A stretch of 61,382 nt of DNA. It comes from Caldilineaceae bacterium (lineage in GTDB: Bacteria > Chloroflexota > Anaerolineae > Caldilineales > Caldilineaceae). A model generated the notes under the pieces. It was not told the DNA's origin. It made no database searches and worked only from the letters and a program-made list of their open reading frames with translations. Where the stretch lies: NCBI GenBank assembly GCA_023384455.1, contig JAHDWH010000006.1, positions 1-61,382 on the forward strand, written 5' to 3'. The position numbers and the translations under genes are program-made. Each line of letters starts with the position of its first letter. Position 1 is the first letter of the stretch. Positions 22,266 to 31,700 of the stretch are shown one piece after another.

Positions 22266-24296
22266 CTACGCAAACAACTCAATCTTCACAGCAGGATTGT
22301 AGATCGGCGCGTTGATCTCCTGGGCGATGACGTCGGCGGGAATCTCGAAGCACTCGTCATAGCCCCGCTGCACACAGCGCAGATTGGCCTGGACGACCTT
22401 TTCGCCCCGCTTGCCAAAGTATTTGCGCAGGGCCTTCTCCGAACGGGCCAACACTTCCGCATCCTCGATACCCGCGTCCGCGGCAAAGGGCGTCACCTTC
22501 AAGAAGATACCCAGCAGCACAATGCCCTGCATACGCACTTCCAGATCAGCCACGGGGGCTTCCTCTTTGGCAATTTTGGCGCCGTCGGCCACCACCACCC
22601 GCAGTTGCTTCTCCCGGATTATCTTTTTGGCTTTGGGCGGAATAATCGACCAGACCTCTTCCGGCGTCTCTTTGGGCGTCTGCACAAAGAGCGTGCCGCC
22701 CTGGGTCAGACCGGTCAGGGGTGCGCTGCTGAAGAAGGCGTTGATGTCGTTCATGGGCACAAACTCGACCTGATTTAGCTCGCAGTGGGTCATAATCTGC
22801 TCGTCGGCCACCGTCAGATAATAGGTTGTGGGCAGACCCTTCTTCTCCGAGCCATACTTCGGGTAAGCCTGCACTTTCTTGCCAAAGACATCACCGGCAA
22901 TGGTGGCGATGACTTTGTTGGTGGTGACAGAGCCATAGCCGCCCACCGAATGGCCGCGCATGGAAAAGCTACCGCGGGGGCGCACGTCCGGGTCCACCGG
23001 CATAGGCAAGGCCAGTGCGTGGTCGATACCCACCACAAAGAAGCGACGACCGTCTCCGTCCGCCATATTGCGGGCCATAGAAACGAAGTGGCCGGGACGC
23101 ACATCCCGACTGCCCAGCCCCGCGGCCGCGCTATAAATCGTGGGGATGTGATCGATGCTGGGGTAGCCCTCTGCGCCGATATAGGCATCGGTAAAGGCGG
23201 CTTTGATGTCGTTGGTGAGGGGGTTGTTGGAAGCCAGGGGATCGTCCATACGCTCCACAACCGTAAAGCCCTTCAGATGCTTGAGGGTTTCCACAATCTC
23301 TGCGCCGGGGAAGGGGCGGAAGCAGGTGACGTGAACGACGCCCAGTTTGACGCCTGTGTTGGTGCGAATCCAATCCGCGGTGGCTTTGGCCGTCTCCACC
23401 AGAGAACCCATACCCACAATGGCGTACTCAGCGTCTTCCATACGGTAGGTGTCTAGCATATTGTAGCGGCGGCCCGTCAGCGCATAGAATTCGTCCATGG
23501 CATTCTGAATCGCGGCCGGCACCCGGTCGTAGTAGTAGCGCTGGGCAATTTTGCCCTTCATATAGCTGTCCTGATTCTGGACAACACCCGTCATCACCGG
23601 GTTGTAGGGATCGAAAAGGTTGACCAGCTTTTCCGACGGCGCGCCAATGAACTGCTTCATCATCTCCGGCTCGCACAGCACCACATCTTCCACCGTGTGG
23701 GTGGTCAGAAAGCCATCCTGCACATTCAAGATGGGGGTGCTGCTGTCCTCGGCGGCCCGGCGGCTGATGAGGGCCAGATCGCCCGATTCCTGGGCCGTGC
23801 GCGCGAAGAGCATCGCCCAGCCCGATTCACGCACGGCCATCACATCGTCGTGGCCGGCGTGGACGTTCAGGCTCTGGCTGGTCAGAGCGCGGGAGCCGAT
23901 GTGGAAGACAATCGGCAGCCGCTTGCCGGAAATCGTGTACAACACCTCGTGCATCAGAATCAGCCCCTGGCCGGAGGTGAAGTTGCTCACCCGTCCACCG
24001 GTCAGGGCGAAGCCCTCGCAGGCCGTGGCCGCGCTGTGCTCGGATTCCGGCTCCATAAAGCTGAGGGTCTCGCCCCACAGATTCTTTTTGCCGTTGGCCA
24101 CGGCCGCGCCGTAGCCGCCACCCATACTGGTGGACGAGGTAATCGGATAAGCGCACGCGCCCTGGGTGATGGCTGTCTCCACCCACGTAACTGTGTCGGA
24201 GCCGTCCGCAGTAGTGGGAATGCCGGGATAGGGAAAGGCTTTGGCCCGTCCATTCTGGTGTTCCAGCGACGTCGGCTGCTGTTTAACGTCTGTCAT
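22266..24296 (-). CDS. porAG: Pyruvate:ferredoxin oxidoreductase, fused alpha and gamma subunit
   Basis: The 676-residue protein begins with the alpha (pyrimidine-binding) domain: ETAITQGACAYPITSSTSMG near 40, FTSGQGLILMHEVLYTISGK near 100 and HAGHDDVMAVRESGWAML near 140. The transketolase C-like domain follows (VGMGSLVETAKATADWI near 315). The gamma domain starts near 455 at RGHSVGGYGSVTTNKVIAT and runs to the end. The single-chain enzyme is thus split once, after the gamma domain. AGGAGACAATCA precedes the ATG at 24296; a longer frame from 24416 overlaps the promoter. A good sigma-70-type promoter lies at 24420-24448. It is the first gene of the por operon. Confidence 0.93.
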   Translation of the reverse strand: MTDVKQQPTSLEHQNGRAKAFPYPGIPTTADGSDTVTWVETAITQGACAYPITSSTSMGGGYGAAVANGKKNLWGETLSFMEPESEHSAATACEGFALTGGRVSNFTSGQGLILMHEVLYTISGKRLPIVFHIGSRALTSQSLNVHAGHDDVMAVRESGWAMLFARTAQESGDLALISRRAAEDSSTPILNVQDGFLTTHTVEDVVLCEPEMMKQFIGAPSEKLVNLFDPYNPVMTGVVQNQDSYMKGKIAQRYYYDRVPAAIQNAMDEFYALTGRRYNMLDTYRMEDAEYAIVGMGSLVETAKATADWIRTNTGVKLGVVHVTCFRPFPGAEIVETLKHLKGFTVVERMDDPLASNNPLTNDIKAAFTDAYIGAEGYPSIDHIPTIYSAAAGLGSRDVRPGHFVSMARNMADGDGRRFFVVGIDHALALPMPVDPDVRPRGSFSMRGHSVGGYGSVTTNKVIATIAGDVFGKKVQAYPKYGSEKKGLPTTYYLTVADEQIMTHCELNQVEFVPMNDINAFFSSAPLTGLTQGGTLFVQTPKETPEEVWSIIPPKAKKIIREKQLRVVVADGAKIAKEEAPVADLEVRMQGIVLLGIFLKVTPFAADAGIEDAEVLARSEKALRKYFGKRGEKVVQANLRCVQRGYDECFEIPADVIAQEINAPIYNPAVKIELFA

Positions 24297-24419
24297 TGAT
24301 TGTCTCCTGGTGCTATAGGCTTCTGTGTAGCAAGGCAATACAGAAGCAATCGGACCGGCAAAATATGCGAAGTTGCACGCCAGTGTGCCGTGTGTAAATC
24401 CATTTTGAGGATACACAGA

Positions 24420-24448
24420 ATTTTAGCACGCAATGGCGGAAAATTCAA
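24420..24448 (-). promoter_or_regulatory. Predicted sigma-70-type promoter of the por operon
   Basis: Reading the minus strand, TTGAAT and TAAAAT are separated by 17 bases, about 125 bases upstream of the porAG start. Both boxes are close to consensus and lie in an AT-rich patch. Confidence 0.65.
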
Positions 24449-24665
24449 TCTGGGGGGAACAGCGCGGAAATACAACCCACCTGCCACTTGCGCAGATATT
24501 GTGTGTCCATTGATCTGCTTTTTATGGTACACTCTATTCAAATGAATTGTTCAAGCGATAGTTTGTGTCTTCAGGTGTAGGCGAAGGGCGACACGCACTT
24601 GAAATAATGTATGCCTCTGTACGTTTACTGAGTTCAAATGACGTTTTTATACGGAGGGGTGGCAT
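24449..24665 (+). promoter_or_regulatory. Upstream region of the CHAT cluster
   Basis: This intergenic stretch between divergent operons has an extended -10-like TGGTACACT (24525-24533) without a clear -35 box, giving a leader of about 130 bases. The ribosome binding site GGAGGGGTGGC is next to the ATG at 24666. No repeat element or gene is seen. Confidence 0.35.
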
Positions 24666-26063
24666 ATGCGCAAAAATCGTACCGCTTTATTCCCGTTTGG
24701 CTCTGTCACATTCTACACAATTGTATTCACGGCCATCAGCCTGCTGACCGCTTGTGGCGCGGCCACAGGGCCGGTCGCACCTCCTGGCAAAGCGCTTGAA
24801 ACTCCAATCACAACTGAGTCGCTCGCGCCAAATTTACAAATCACCCCTATTCCGCAGCCGACGCAACCGACAACCGCAACCCCGGAAGCAATCGTTGAGC
24901 AGATCGGAATCATCACCTTTGTCGTTGGCGATGTCTTCATCGAGGAAGCCAGCGGCAAAAGAGCATCCGGGATGATGCGCTTATTGGCCCAGCCGGGGCG
25001 CGTGCCAACTGCATTGGAAGTAATTCGCAACGGCACGCACCTGCGGGTGGAGGCGGGGGGCAGCGTTACAATCGTCTGCTACAACAACCGAGTGGTGCGT
25101 ATCACCCAACGTCGCACGGTGCAGATGACTACAGCCGTGTGCGGCGAAGAAGGCAGACAATTGCCCCCCAGAAGCGCCGCAAGCGTGCAACCAAATAATG
25201 GCACCCTTGCCACTGTAGCTGGCAGCAGACGGCTATCACCCGAAAGCCGCGAGAAAGAGGGGGATTACGGAAAAATTGCGATTATTGTGGCCCCCCGCAA
25301 CACCAAAATAATCGAGGGGGATATGGGGCCGCTAATCCAATGGGTTGAAGTGCCCGGCGTTTCCCGCTATAAGCTGACAGTAAATGGACCCGTGCCCTTG
25401 CCGGATCAGCTTGTGACGCGCGAGGAGGTCGCTTGTGAAGATTCAGGCATTGGTCGCATTGGCACTGTCTGTTCCCTGGCCTGGCCGCTGAAGGAGTGGC
25501 CGCTGGTTGCTGGCGAGACCTATCACCTTACCATCCATAGCCGGGTCGGGATTGAATGGAATCTCTCGGAAAAAAGTACTATCAAGACTCTCGCCGTTGA
25601 AGAAGCAGCCACGATTCAGGCAGATGTTCATGCCATCCAGTCCTTAGCGCTGGACAGTGCTACGGAGAATCTCTTGCTGGCCGGTCTCTTTGCCCAACAA
25701 GAACTGTACGGCGCGGCTATCAACGCTTATCAGGCCAGACTCGACGAAGCGCCGGCCGCGCTGATCGCCGTCGCATTGGGCGATGTCTACCGGGCCACAG
25801 ACTTGCAGCTATTTGCCTTTTTCGCCTACGATGCAGCGCTCGATCAGTTGGACACAAGCGGAGACGATCCCGCCGTACGCGCCGCAGCCGCCTTTGGACT
25901 GGGCCAGGTGGAATACAGTTTTCGTAAGTATGGGCATGCCATACCCCATTTCGAGCAAGCGGTGATACTGGCCCAAGCCAGCGGACAGGATGCGCTGCAT
26001 CAGGCCGCTCAGACAGGGTTGGATGCGGCGCGCGCAGCGAAAGTCACACCGAGTAGCCCCTGA
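24666..26063 (+). CDS. FecR-like lipoprotein with C-terminal TPR region
   Basis: The 465-residue protein starts with a lipoprotein signal: basic MRKNR, a hydrophobic core and LLTACG (lipobox cysteine near 30). A PTQPTTATP-rich linker follows. A FecR-like beta domain spans about 80-150 (GDVFIEEASGKRA, LEVIRNGTHLRVEAGGSVTI), and a second beta domain about 200-305 (IIVAPRNTKIIEGDMGPLIQ) resembles Ig-like or DUF928-type units. The C-terminal part, about 325-460, is helical TPR-like (AINAYQARLDEAPAALIAVA; RKYGHAIPHFEQAV). It should be anchored outside the cytoplasmic membrane. The CHAT-TPR gene starts 15 bases after its stop, so they are co-transcribed. In cyanobacteria FecR/DUF928 proteins also neighbour CHAT proteins; the joint role is not established. 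Confidence 0.8.
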   Translation: MRKNRTALFPFGSVTFYTIVFTAISLLTACGAATGPVAPPGKALETPITTESLAPNLQITPIPQPTQPTTATPEAIVEQIGIITFVVGDVFIEEASGKRASGMMRLLAQPGRVPTALEVIRNGTHLRVEAGGSVTIVCYNNRVVRITQRRTVQMTTAVCGEEGRQLPPRSAASVQPNNGTLATVAGSRRLSPESREKEGDYGKIAIIVAPRNTKIIEGDMGPLIQWVEVPGVSRYKLTVNGPVPLPDQLVTREEVACEDSGIGRIGTVCSLAWPLKEWPLVAGETYHLTIHSRVGIEWNLSEKSTIKTLAVEEAATIQADVHAIQSLALDSATENLLLAGLFAQQELYGAAINAYQARLDEAPAALIAVALGDVYRATDLQLFAFFAYDAALDQLDTSGDDPAVRAAAAFGLGQVEYSFRKYGHAIPHFEQAVILAQASGQDALHQAAQTGLDAARAAKVTPSSP

Positions 26064-26078
26064 ACGGTATATTCGACA

Positions 26079-28607
26079 ATGCCCTTTACAGGTCAATACC
26101 AGCCGTTTAATATTGCTATCGAGCCTGCCCAGGGCGGCTACCGGGTACAGGTGCTGGATTCACCGGACGGTCAGACCGAAGGCTTCTTTGTTCTGCCATT
26201 CACCCATTCACCCGCCGGATGGGTGTCCGGGCAATCTTCCCTGGAAGATATCGGTGGACAGCTTTTCAACGCGCTTTTTGAGGGTCCGGTAGGCGAACAA
26301 CTGCGCGCCAGCCAGGCCCGGACATCGACTGCCGCGGGTCTGCGTATCAATTTGCGGCTGAACAATGCACCCGAATTGGCCTCTCTGCCTTGGGAGTTGC
26401 TCTATGACACCACCCACCATCGCTTCCTTGCCCTCTCCCAACGTACGCCCATCAACCGCTATTTGGCTCTGCCCCTGGCCGAGGAGAAGCTGGTCGTCCA
26501 GCCGCCTCTGCGTATTCTGGCCCTGCTCTGTGCGCCCACAGACTACGAACCACAGCTACAGGTGGATGTTGAGTACGCGCGCTTGCAAGCAGCGCTGCAA
26601 GCACCGATCCACGCGACTGATGTTGTATTGGACAAACTGGATAACGCCACCTGGCCCGCGCTCCAATCCTATCTGCGCCAGCATCCGGTCCACATTCTGC
26701 ATTTTGTCGGCCACGGCTACTACGACGCCAGAGATAACAGCGGCGGTCTGATCTTTGAGGATGACGCAGGACTGGGTCAGAAGATTTCAGCCCGTCGGCT
26801 TGCCCCCCTGCTCCACAGCCATTCCTCCTTACGGCTGGCCGTTCTCAATGCCTGTGCTGGGGCAGTGGCGTCGTCGGTAGATCCCTTTACTGGCGTGGCG
26901 CAAACCCTGGCTCAACAGGGGCTGCCGGCCGTGGTTGCTATGCAACAGGCCATTTCGGACCAGGCTGCCGTCCTTTTTGCCGAGACTCTCTATGCGGCCA
27001 TCGCTGATCACTACCCATTGGATGCGGCGCTCTCCCAGGCTCGCATTGCCCTCAACGGGAGTAGCAGCCGGGAGTGGGCCACACCCGTTCTCTTCTTGCG
27101 CAGCGCAGACGCCGCCATCTTCTCCCCGCAGAAGCCGCAACTGGATAAATCACCGGCGATGAAATGGCACCCCGTCGGTGCGCGCTGGCTGGGTATCGGT
27201 CTGGCTGGGCTTGTCTTGCTGGTAGGGGTAGGGCAACTCTATCTACACAGCAACCCCCTGCTCCAGAGCGTAGTAGGCGCAATACTGGCGCTGTTGGCCG
27301 CCCTCGTGGGTTTGCTAGGTATCCGCAACGATCCGACACTATTCCCGCGTCTCAGCCAATACGTAGCCAAAGTACCCACCGCCCGCTGGGGGATGGGCGG
27401 ACTATTGGCCCTGGGCCTGGTTCTTTGGACGGTCTGGGGTTTCAATGAACTGGGAAGCGCCAACTGTCACCCGATATTGGGCTGCAAACCCGATGGGGAA
27501 GAGTGGTTTGCCGTGGCAGAATGGAAGTCCACCGGGGATCTTACACCCCAGGAACAGAGCCTGGCTGCTAATATGCGTCGTGTTATCTACCAAAAACTCA
27601 ATCTGGTGGATGGGCTAAGCGGCATTGATCTGGACAGCCCACAGTTGGGTGGAGAGGCAGTGGCAGGGCTGGACATCTGGCTGATAGGAGAGTATCAACG
27701 CTTTGCAGTCAGCCAGCTTTCGGCAGAAGTCAACCGCCGGGGTCGCCTGCTGGACACGATCAGCGTACAGGAAGATATCTCCTCCCAACCCGACGAAACC
27801 GAGACTATCTGCTTGCTGGATTTACAGAACCGACTTGCGTTGGGCATTCTGGAAGTGCTGGAAATCGATGTGAGCGAGCAGCTACGCCAGTCAATGGGCG
27901 GAGTGCCCACTGCCAGTTGCGCGGCCCTGCGCCTGAACAACGAAGCGGCCACCCTCACTGCACAAGGCAACAGTCTGCTCCGGGCACAAATTCTGCTGGA
28001 AGATGCCCTGACCCGGGACCCCAACTATGCAGACGCCTACAACAATCTGGGCCGGGTCTATTACCTGCGGGGAGAATATCCCCAGGCTATCGAACATTTT
28101 CAAAAGGCCATCGATATCCTGCCATCCGATGCTCTCTATCACGCCAATTTGGGGCTGACCTTTGAACGGTCGGGAAATTACGACGCGTCAATTGCAGCCT
28201 ATGCGCGCGCGCTTGAGCTTGACCGGGCCAACGCACAGGCCTACAACAATCTTGGCTTCACCTATCTGCTGCGCGGCGATTTGGAAGATGCGCACAAAAC
28301 ACTAACCATCGGGCTGGAATTGGAGTCAAACCGGGCCGAACTCCACAAAAATTTGGGACGAACGCTTCTGGAGCAGGACAAACCAGCCCTGGCTATGACA
28401 GCATTACAGCGGGCCATTGAACTCTTCCCGGAATATGCCGAAAGCTATTTCTACCTGGCTCTGGCCCATCACGCCCTGGGCGAGAGCGAAAACGCCTGCA
28501 ATATACTTCTCTTTGATTATTTCGATCTGGTGAAAACGGTGGACATCGACCCGGAGCGCTTCGCTCAGGCGGAAAAACTCTATTTTTTGGAATGGCACTG
28601 CGAATAG
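26079..28607 (+). CDS. Membrane CHAT-domain protease-like protein with TPR repeats
   Basis: The 842-residue protein has an N-terminal CHAT (caspase-like, clan CD) domain (about 85-330) with the predicted catalytic pair H212 in HFVGHG and C259 in LNACAG. Three hydrophobic segments follow near 369-390, 393-415 and 428-446. A region of about 150 residues resembles the FlgO/TolB-like nucleotide-free domain seen in TPR-coupled receptors. The end is at least five TPRs (about 615-800, for example ADAYNNLGRVYYLRGEYPQA). With three membrane passes the protease domain and the TPRs would lie on opposite sides of the membrane. It lies 15 bases behind the FecR lipoprotein gene. Substrate and trigger unknown; the CHAT assignment itself is solid. 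Confidence 0.85.
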   Translation: MPFTGQYQPFNIAIEPAQGGYRVQVLDSPDGQTEGFFVLPFTHSPAGWVSGQSSLEDIGGQLFNALFEGPVGEQLRASQARTSTAAGLRINLRLNNAPELASLPWELLYDTTHHRFLALSQRTPINRYLALPLAEEKLVVQPPLRILALLCAPTDYEPQLQVDVEYARLQAALQAPIHATDVVLDKLDNATWPALQSYLRQHPVHILHFVGHGYYDARDNSGGLIFEDDAGLGQKISARRLAPLLHSHSSLRLAVLNACAGAVASSVDPFTGVAQTLAQQGLPAVVAMQQAISDQAAVLFAETLYAAIADHYPLDAALSQARIALNGSSSREWATPVLFLRSADAAIFSPQKPQLDKSPAMKWHPVGARWLGIGLAGLVLLVGVGQLYLHSNPLLQSVVGAILALLAALVGLLGIRNDPTLFPRLSQYVAKVPTARWGMGGLLALGLVLWTVWGFNELGSANCHPILGCKPDGEEWFAVAEWKSTGDLTPQEQSLAANMRRVIYQKLNLVDGLSGIDLDSPQLGGEAVAGLDIWLIGEYQRFAVSQLSAEVNRRGRLLDTISVQEDISSQPDETETICLLDLQNRLALGILEVLEIDVSEQLRQSMGGVPTASCAALRLNNEAATLTAQGNSLLRAQILLEDALTRDPNYADAYNNLGRVYYLRGEYPQAIEHFQKAIDILPSDALYHANLGLTFERSGNYDASIAAYARALELDRANAQAYNNLGFTYLLRGDLEDAHKTLTIGLELESNRAELHKNLGRTLLEQDKPALAMTALQRAIELFPEYAESYFYLALAHHALGESENACNILLFDYFDLVKTVDIDPERFAQAEKLYFLEWHCE

Positions 28608-28795
28608 CTGGAGCGATGCGCAAATAACCCAGCCAAAAGAGAGGGCCATTAACGATTGCGAACACGCTGAAGGACGATTGATTGGTAAGATCAGATCAGG
28701 TCGTGGTCAAATCCAAACAATCTGTAAGTACGCTATAGGCAGCGTCTCTGCACAATTTTTTGTCAGGGATGGCTTGATGAAGAAGGAGCAGAGAG

Positions 28796-31700
28796 ATGCG
28801 CAAGAAGATATTCAGCCTCCTGTTGGCCCTATCCATCGCTCTTTTATCAGCTTTTGGGTCTCCCCGCCCTGCGAACGCAGGACGAATTGTTCCATCTATT
28901 CGGGCAGACAGCCAGACCGATGATCTTATCGTCGCCTGGCATCTGCCCCTCCTGATTGCCAGCAGCGGCAGCCAAGCCATCGATCAGTGCGTGCGTATGG
29001 CCTTTGCCGTCAACCGTTGGAATACTACTCTCACCGGCACGCTTTCCTACTCTGCCTCCCAGACCGAGACATACGACCCATCCCCCCGAGACCGTCTGCG
29101 CGTGATCTATGCCGATGGAAGCAGGGCAGAATTTCGATTCTCCAAAATCCAGGGCTATGTGGATATGGGAGCGGACGAATTCCTCAGCAACGATTACCAA
29201 CTCGATTGTCAGGCTACAGCCGGTTCCACGGCCGATCTGCGGGTGGTGGCAAACCGCACAGGCAGTATCGTATCGGTTACATCTTCCGGTTCATTGAGCT
29301 TTGCGGAGACTGTCTACGATATCGATGTGGAGAGCAGCAGCGATATCTACTTTGAATCCAGCTTTGGCGGATCGGAATATCGCAGCAAGACGACGCTGGC
29401 TGGCGAGGCAACCAGCAGCGGTTTTGCATTAGAGTTTGACGAGAGCCTTTTCTATCACCAGGTCACATTCGAGGGCGAATCTGCCGCACTCAACCAACGC
29501 ACAACAAACAGCCAATGGCAGGGCCAGGGCAGTCGTTACACGCTTCAGAAGGGCTGGCTGACCCAATCGTATAAAGATGGCAAGCCGTCGCGTCTACAGA
29601 GCGAGTGGCGCGCTTCGGGCACTCTCCAGCGCGACAACCGGGCCTGGGGTGACATCAGCGGCCAACTCACCGATAATTATTTCCATGCGCAGGCGACTGT
29701 GGGCGGGCAGACGATCAACCTGCAATCGATCCCCCTGACTGCTTCGGCACCACTGATTGCTCCTGCCATTAGCGGCAGAGAGCCAACACTGACCAGCCGC
29801 ACCCCCGACGGCAAGACGATTTGGGAAGCCAACACTCTGGAGCGGACGGCTATCGCTGTCAAGCTCCTCGCTCTGTCGTTCGGCCTGGAAGAAGAATTTA
29901 TGCTACCCATTGTCTCCCAGATGGGGGTCGATGACAGCACAATGGCTGCCGTTGTCATTTTGACTGCACGGATGCAAAACGGCTCGCTCGAATACGACTC
30001 CGCCCACGGCTTGCTTCAGGAAGCGCTTGACGATCTGGGCAACACCGGGCAGGAGGACGTGGAGGCAGGGCTGCTCACCGAACTGGGCCGGACTCTTGTC
30101 TATCTGGGCGATATGCGTACAGCCCTGACCCATTTCGAGCGGGCATTGTTGCTGCACCGGCAAGTTAATGATGCGGAGCAGCAGGCTGTTGTACTGGCGA
30201 ATATGGCCTACATCTACGACGCGCAAGCTGAGTATGAGAAAGCATTGACCAATTATCTGGCGGCGTTGGAGGCCTATAGGCGACTGAATGCCGCATCAAC
30301 TACGGCTCCCAGCCTCTCGCAGGAACTTTTCCAAGTGCGCTCGCCTTTCAATCAGCGTGCTATTTACAACAATATCGGTTCTCTTTATCACACATTGGGT
30401 GAGGATAGAAAGGCGGAGAATGCCTATAAAAATGCCCTTTCAATCAGCCAGAAAGCCGCAGACACAGCCGGCCAGGCTACGGCTCTGCACAATCTGGGCA
30501 AGCTCTATACGGACACGGGAGACTACGCAAAATCCCAGACCGCACTGGAGGAAGCGCTGGCGATTGCCAATTCCCGCTTCGACCCCAATGGCAGCGGGCA
30601 TATTCTAGCTGCCCTGGGTGATCTGTCCGATGCGCAGAAAGAATATGACGACGCGCTGGAGTACTATGCCCAAGCGCAGAGACTTTTTGCCGGCAGCGAA
30701 AATGGCCCTGGCGCGGCGTTGGTGGACAATCAGATTGGGTTGACCCGTCTCAAGCTGGCTGATTACAAAAATGCCGTCAAACATCTGCAAAAGGCGTTGA
30801 CATTTTATGAGGGCAACGGGTATCGCACGGATCAGGCGACAGTTCTCAGTAATCTGGGGTTTACCCAAGAGGAGCAGGGAAATCTGACCGAAGCACTGGC
30901 ATCCTATCGCCAAGCTGTTGGGGTCATCGAAACAATCCAGGGCGAAATCCGCATTGACAGCGCCAAGAGCGCGTTCCTGGCTGGTGCAAGCGGCGTCTAT
31001 TCCCACCTGATCGATCTCCTGTGGCAAACGGGCAAAGAGTCAGAAGCTTTTACCTACGCCGAGCGCGCCCGTGCCAGGGCCTTCCTTACCCTGATTGGTA
31101 ATGCGCCGCTGTCGCTGCAAACTGGCTCCGACAAAGATCTGGCGGCCCAAGAAACAGCCCTGCGCAACAGAATTTATGATTTGCAGAATGCGCTGGTGGC
31201 CGAAAAAGACAGACCCCAAGATGCAGAAGCATCGCGCAGCGACCAACTGGCCGAAGATTTGAAAGCCGCTCGCACTGAATACGAGCAGCTTCTTACCCGT
31301 CTCAAGTTGACCAATCCAGAATACGCAGCGATCACACAAATTGAGACGCTCTCTCTGGCCGAAGTACGCGCTGGCGCGTTGGATGACGAAACGACACTGA
31401 TCGAGTACTTCGTGCTGGAAGACCGCACCCTCGCTTGGGTAATCGACCGTAACCGCACCCGCACTGTGGAATTGAAGATTGACTACACCCAATTGGTACA
31501 CTCAGTGGACCGACTGCGCTACTTTATTGCAGACAAAGACCCGGCTGCTGTCACTACAGCAGGCCAACTCTATTCTGCACTGATTGCACCTCTGACCCCT
31601 CACATTCGCCACGAGAATCTGGTGATTGTACCCCACAATGTCCTGCACTATCTGCCTTTTGCCGCCCTCTGGAACAGCCGCACCCAACGCTATCTTCTCG

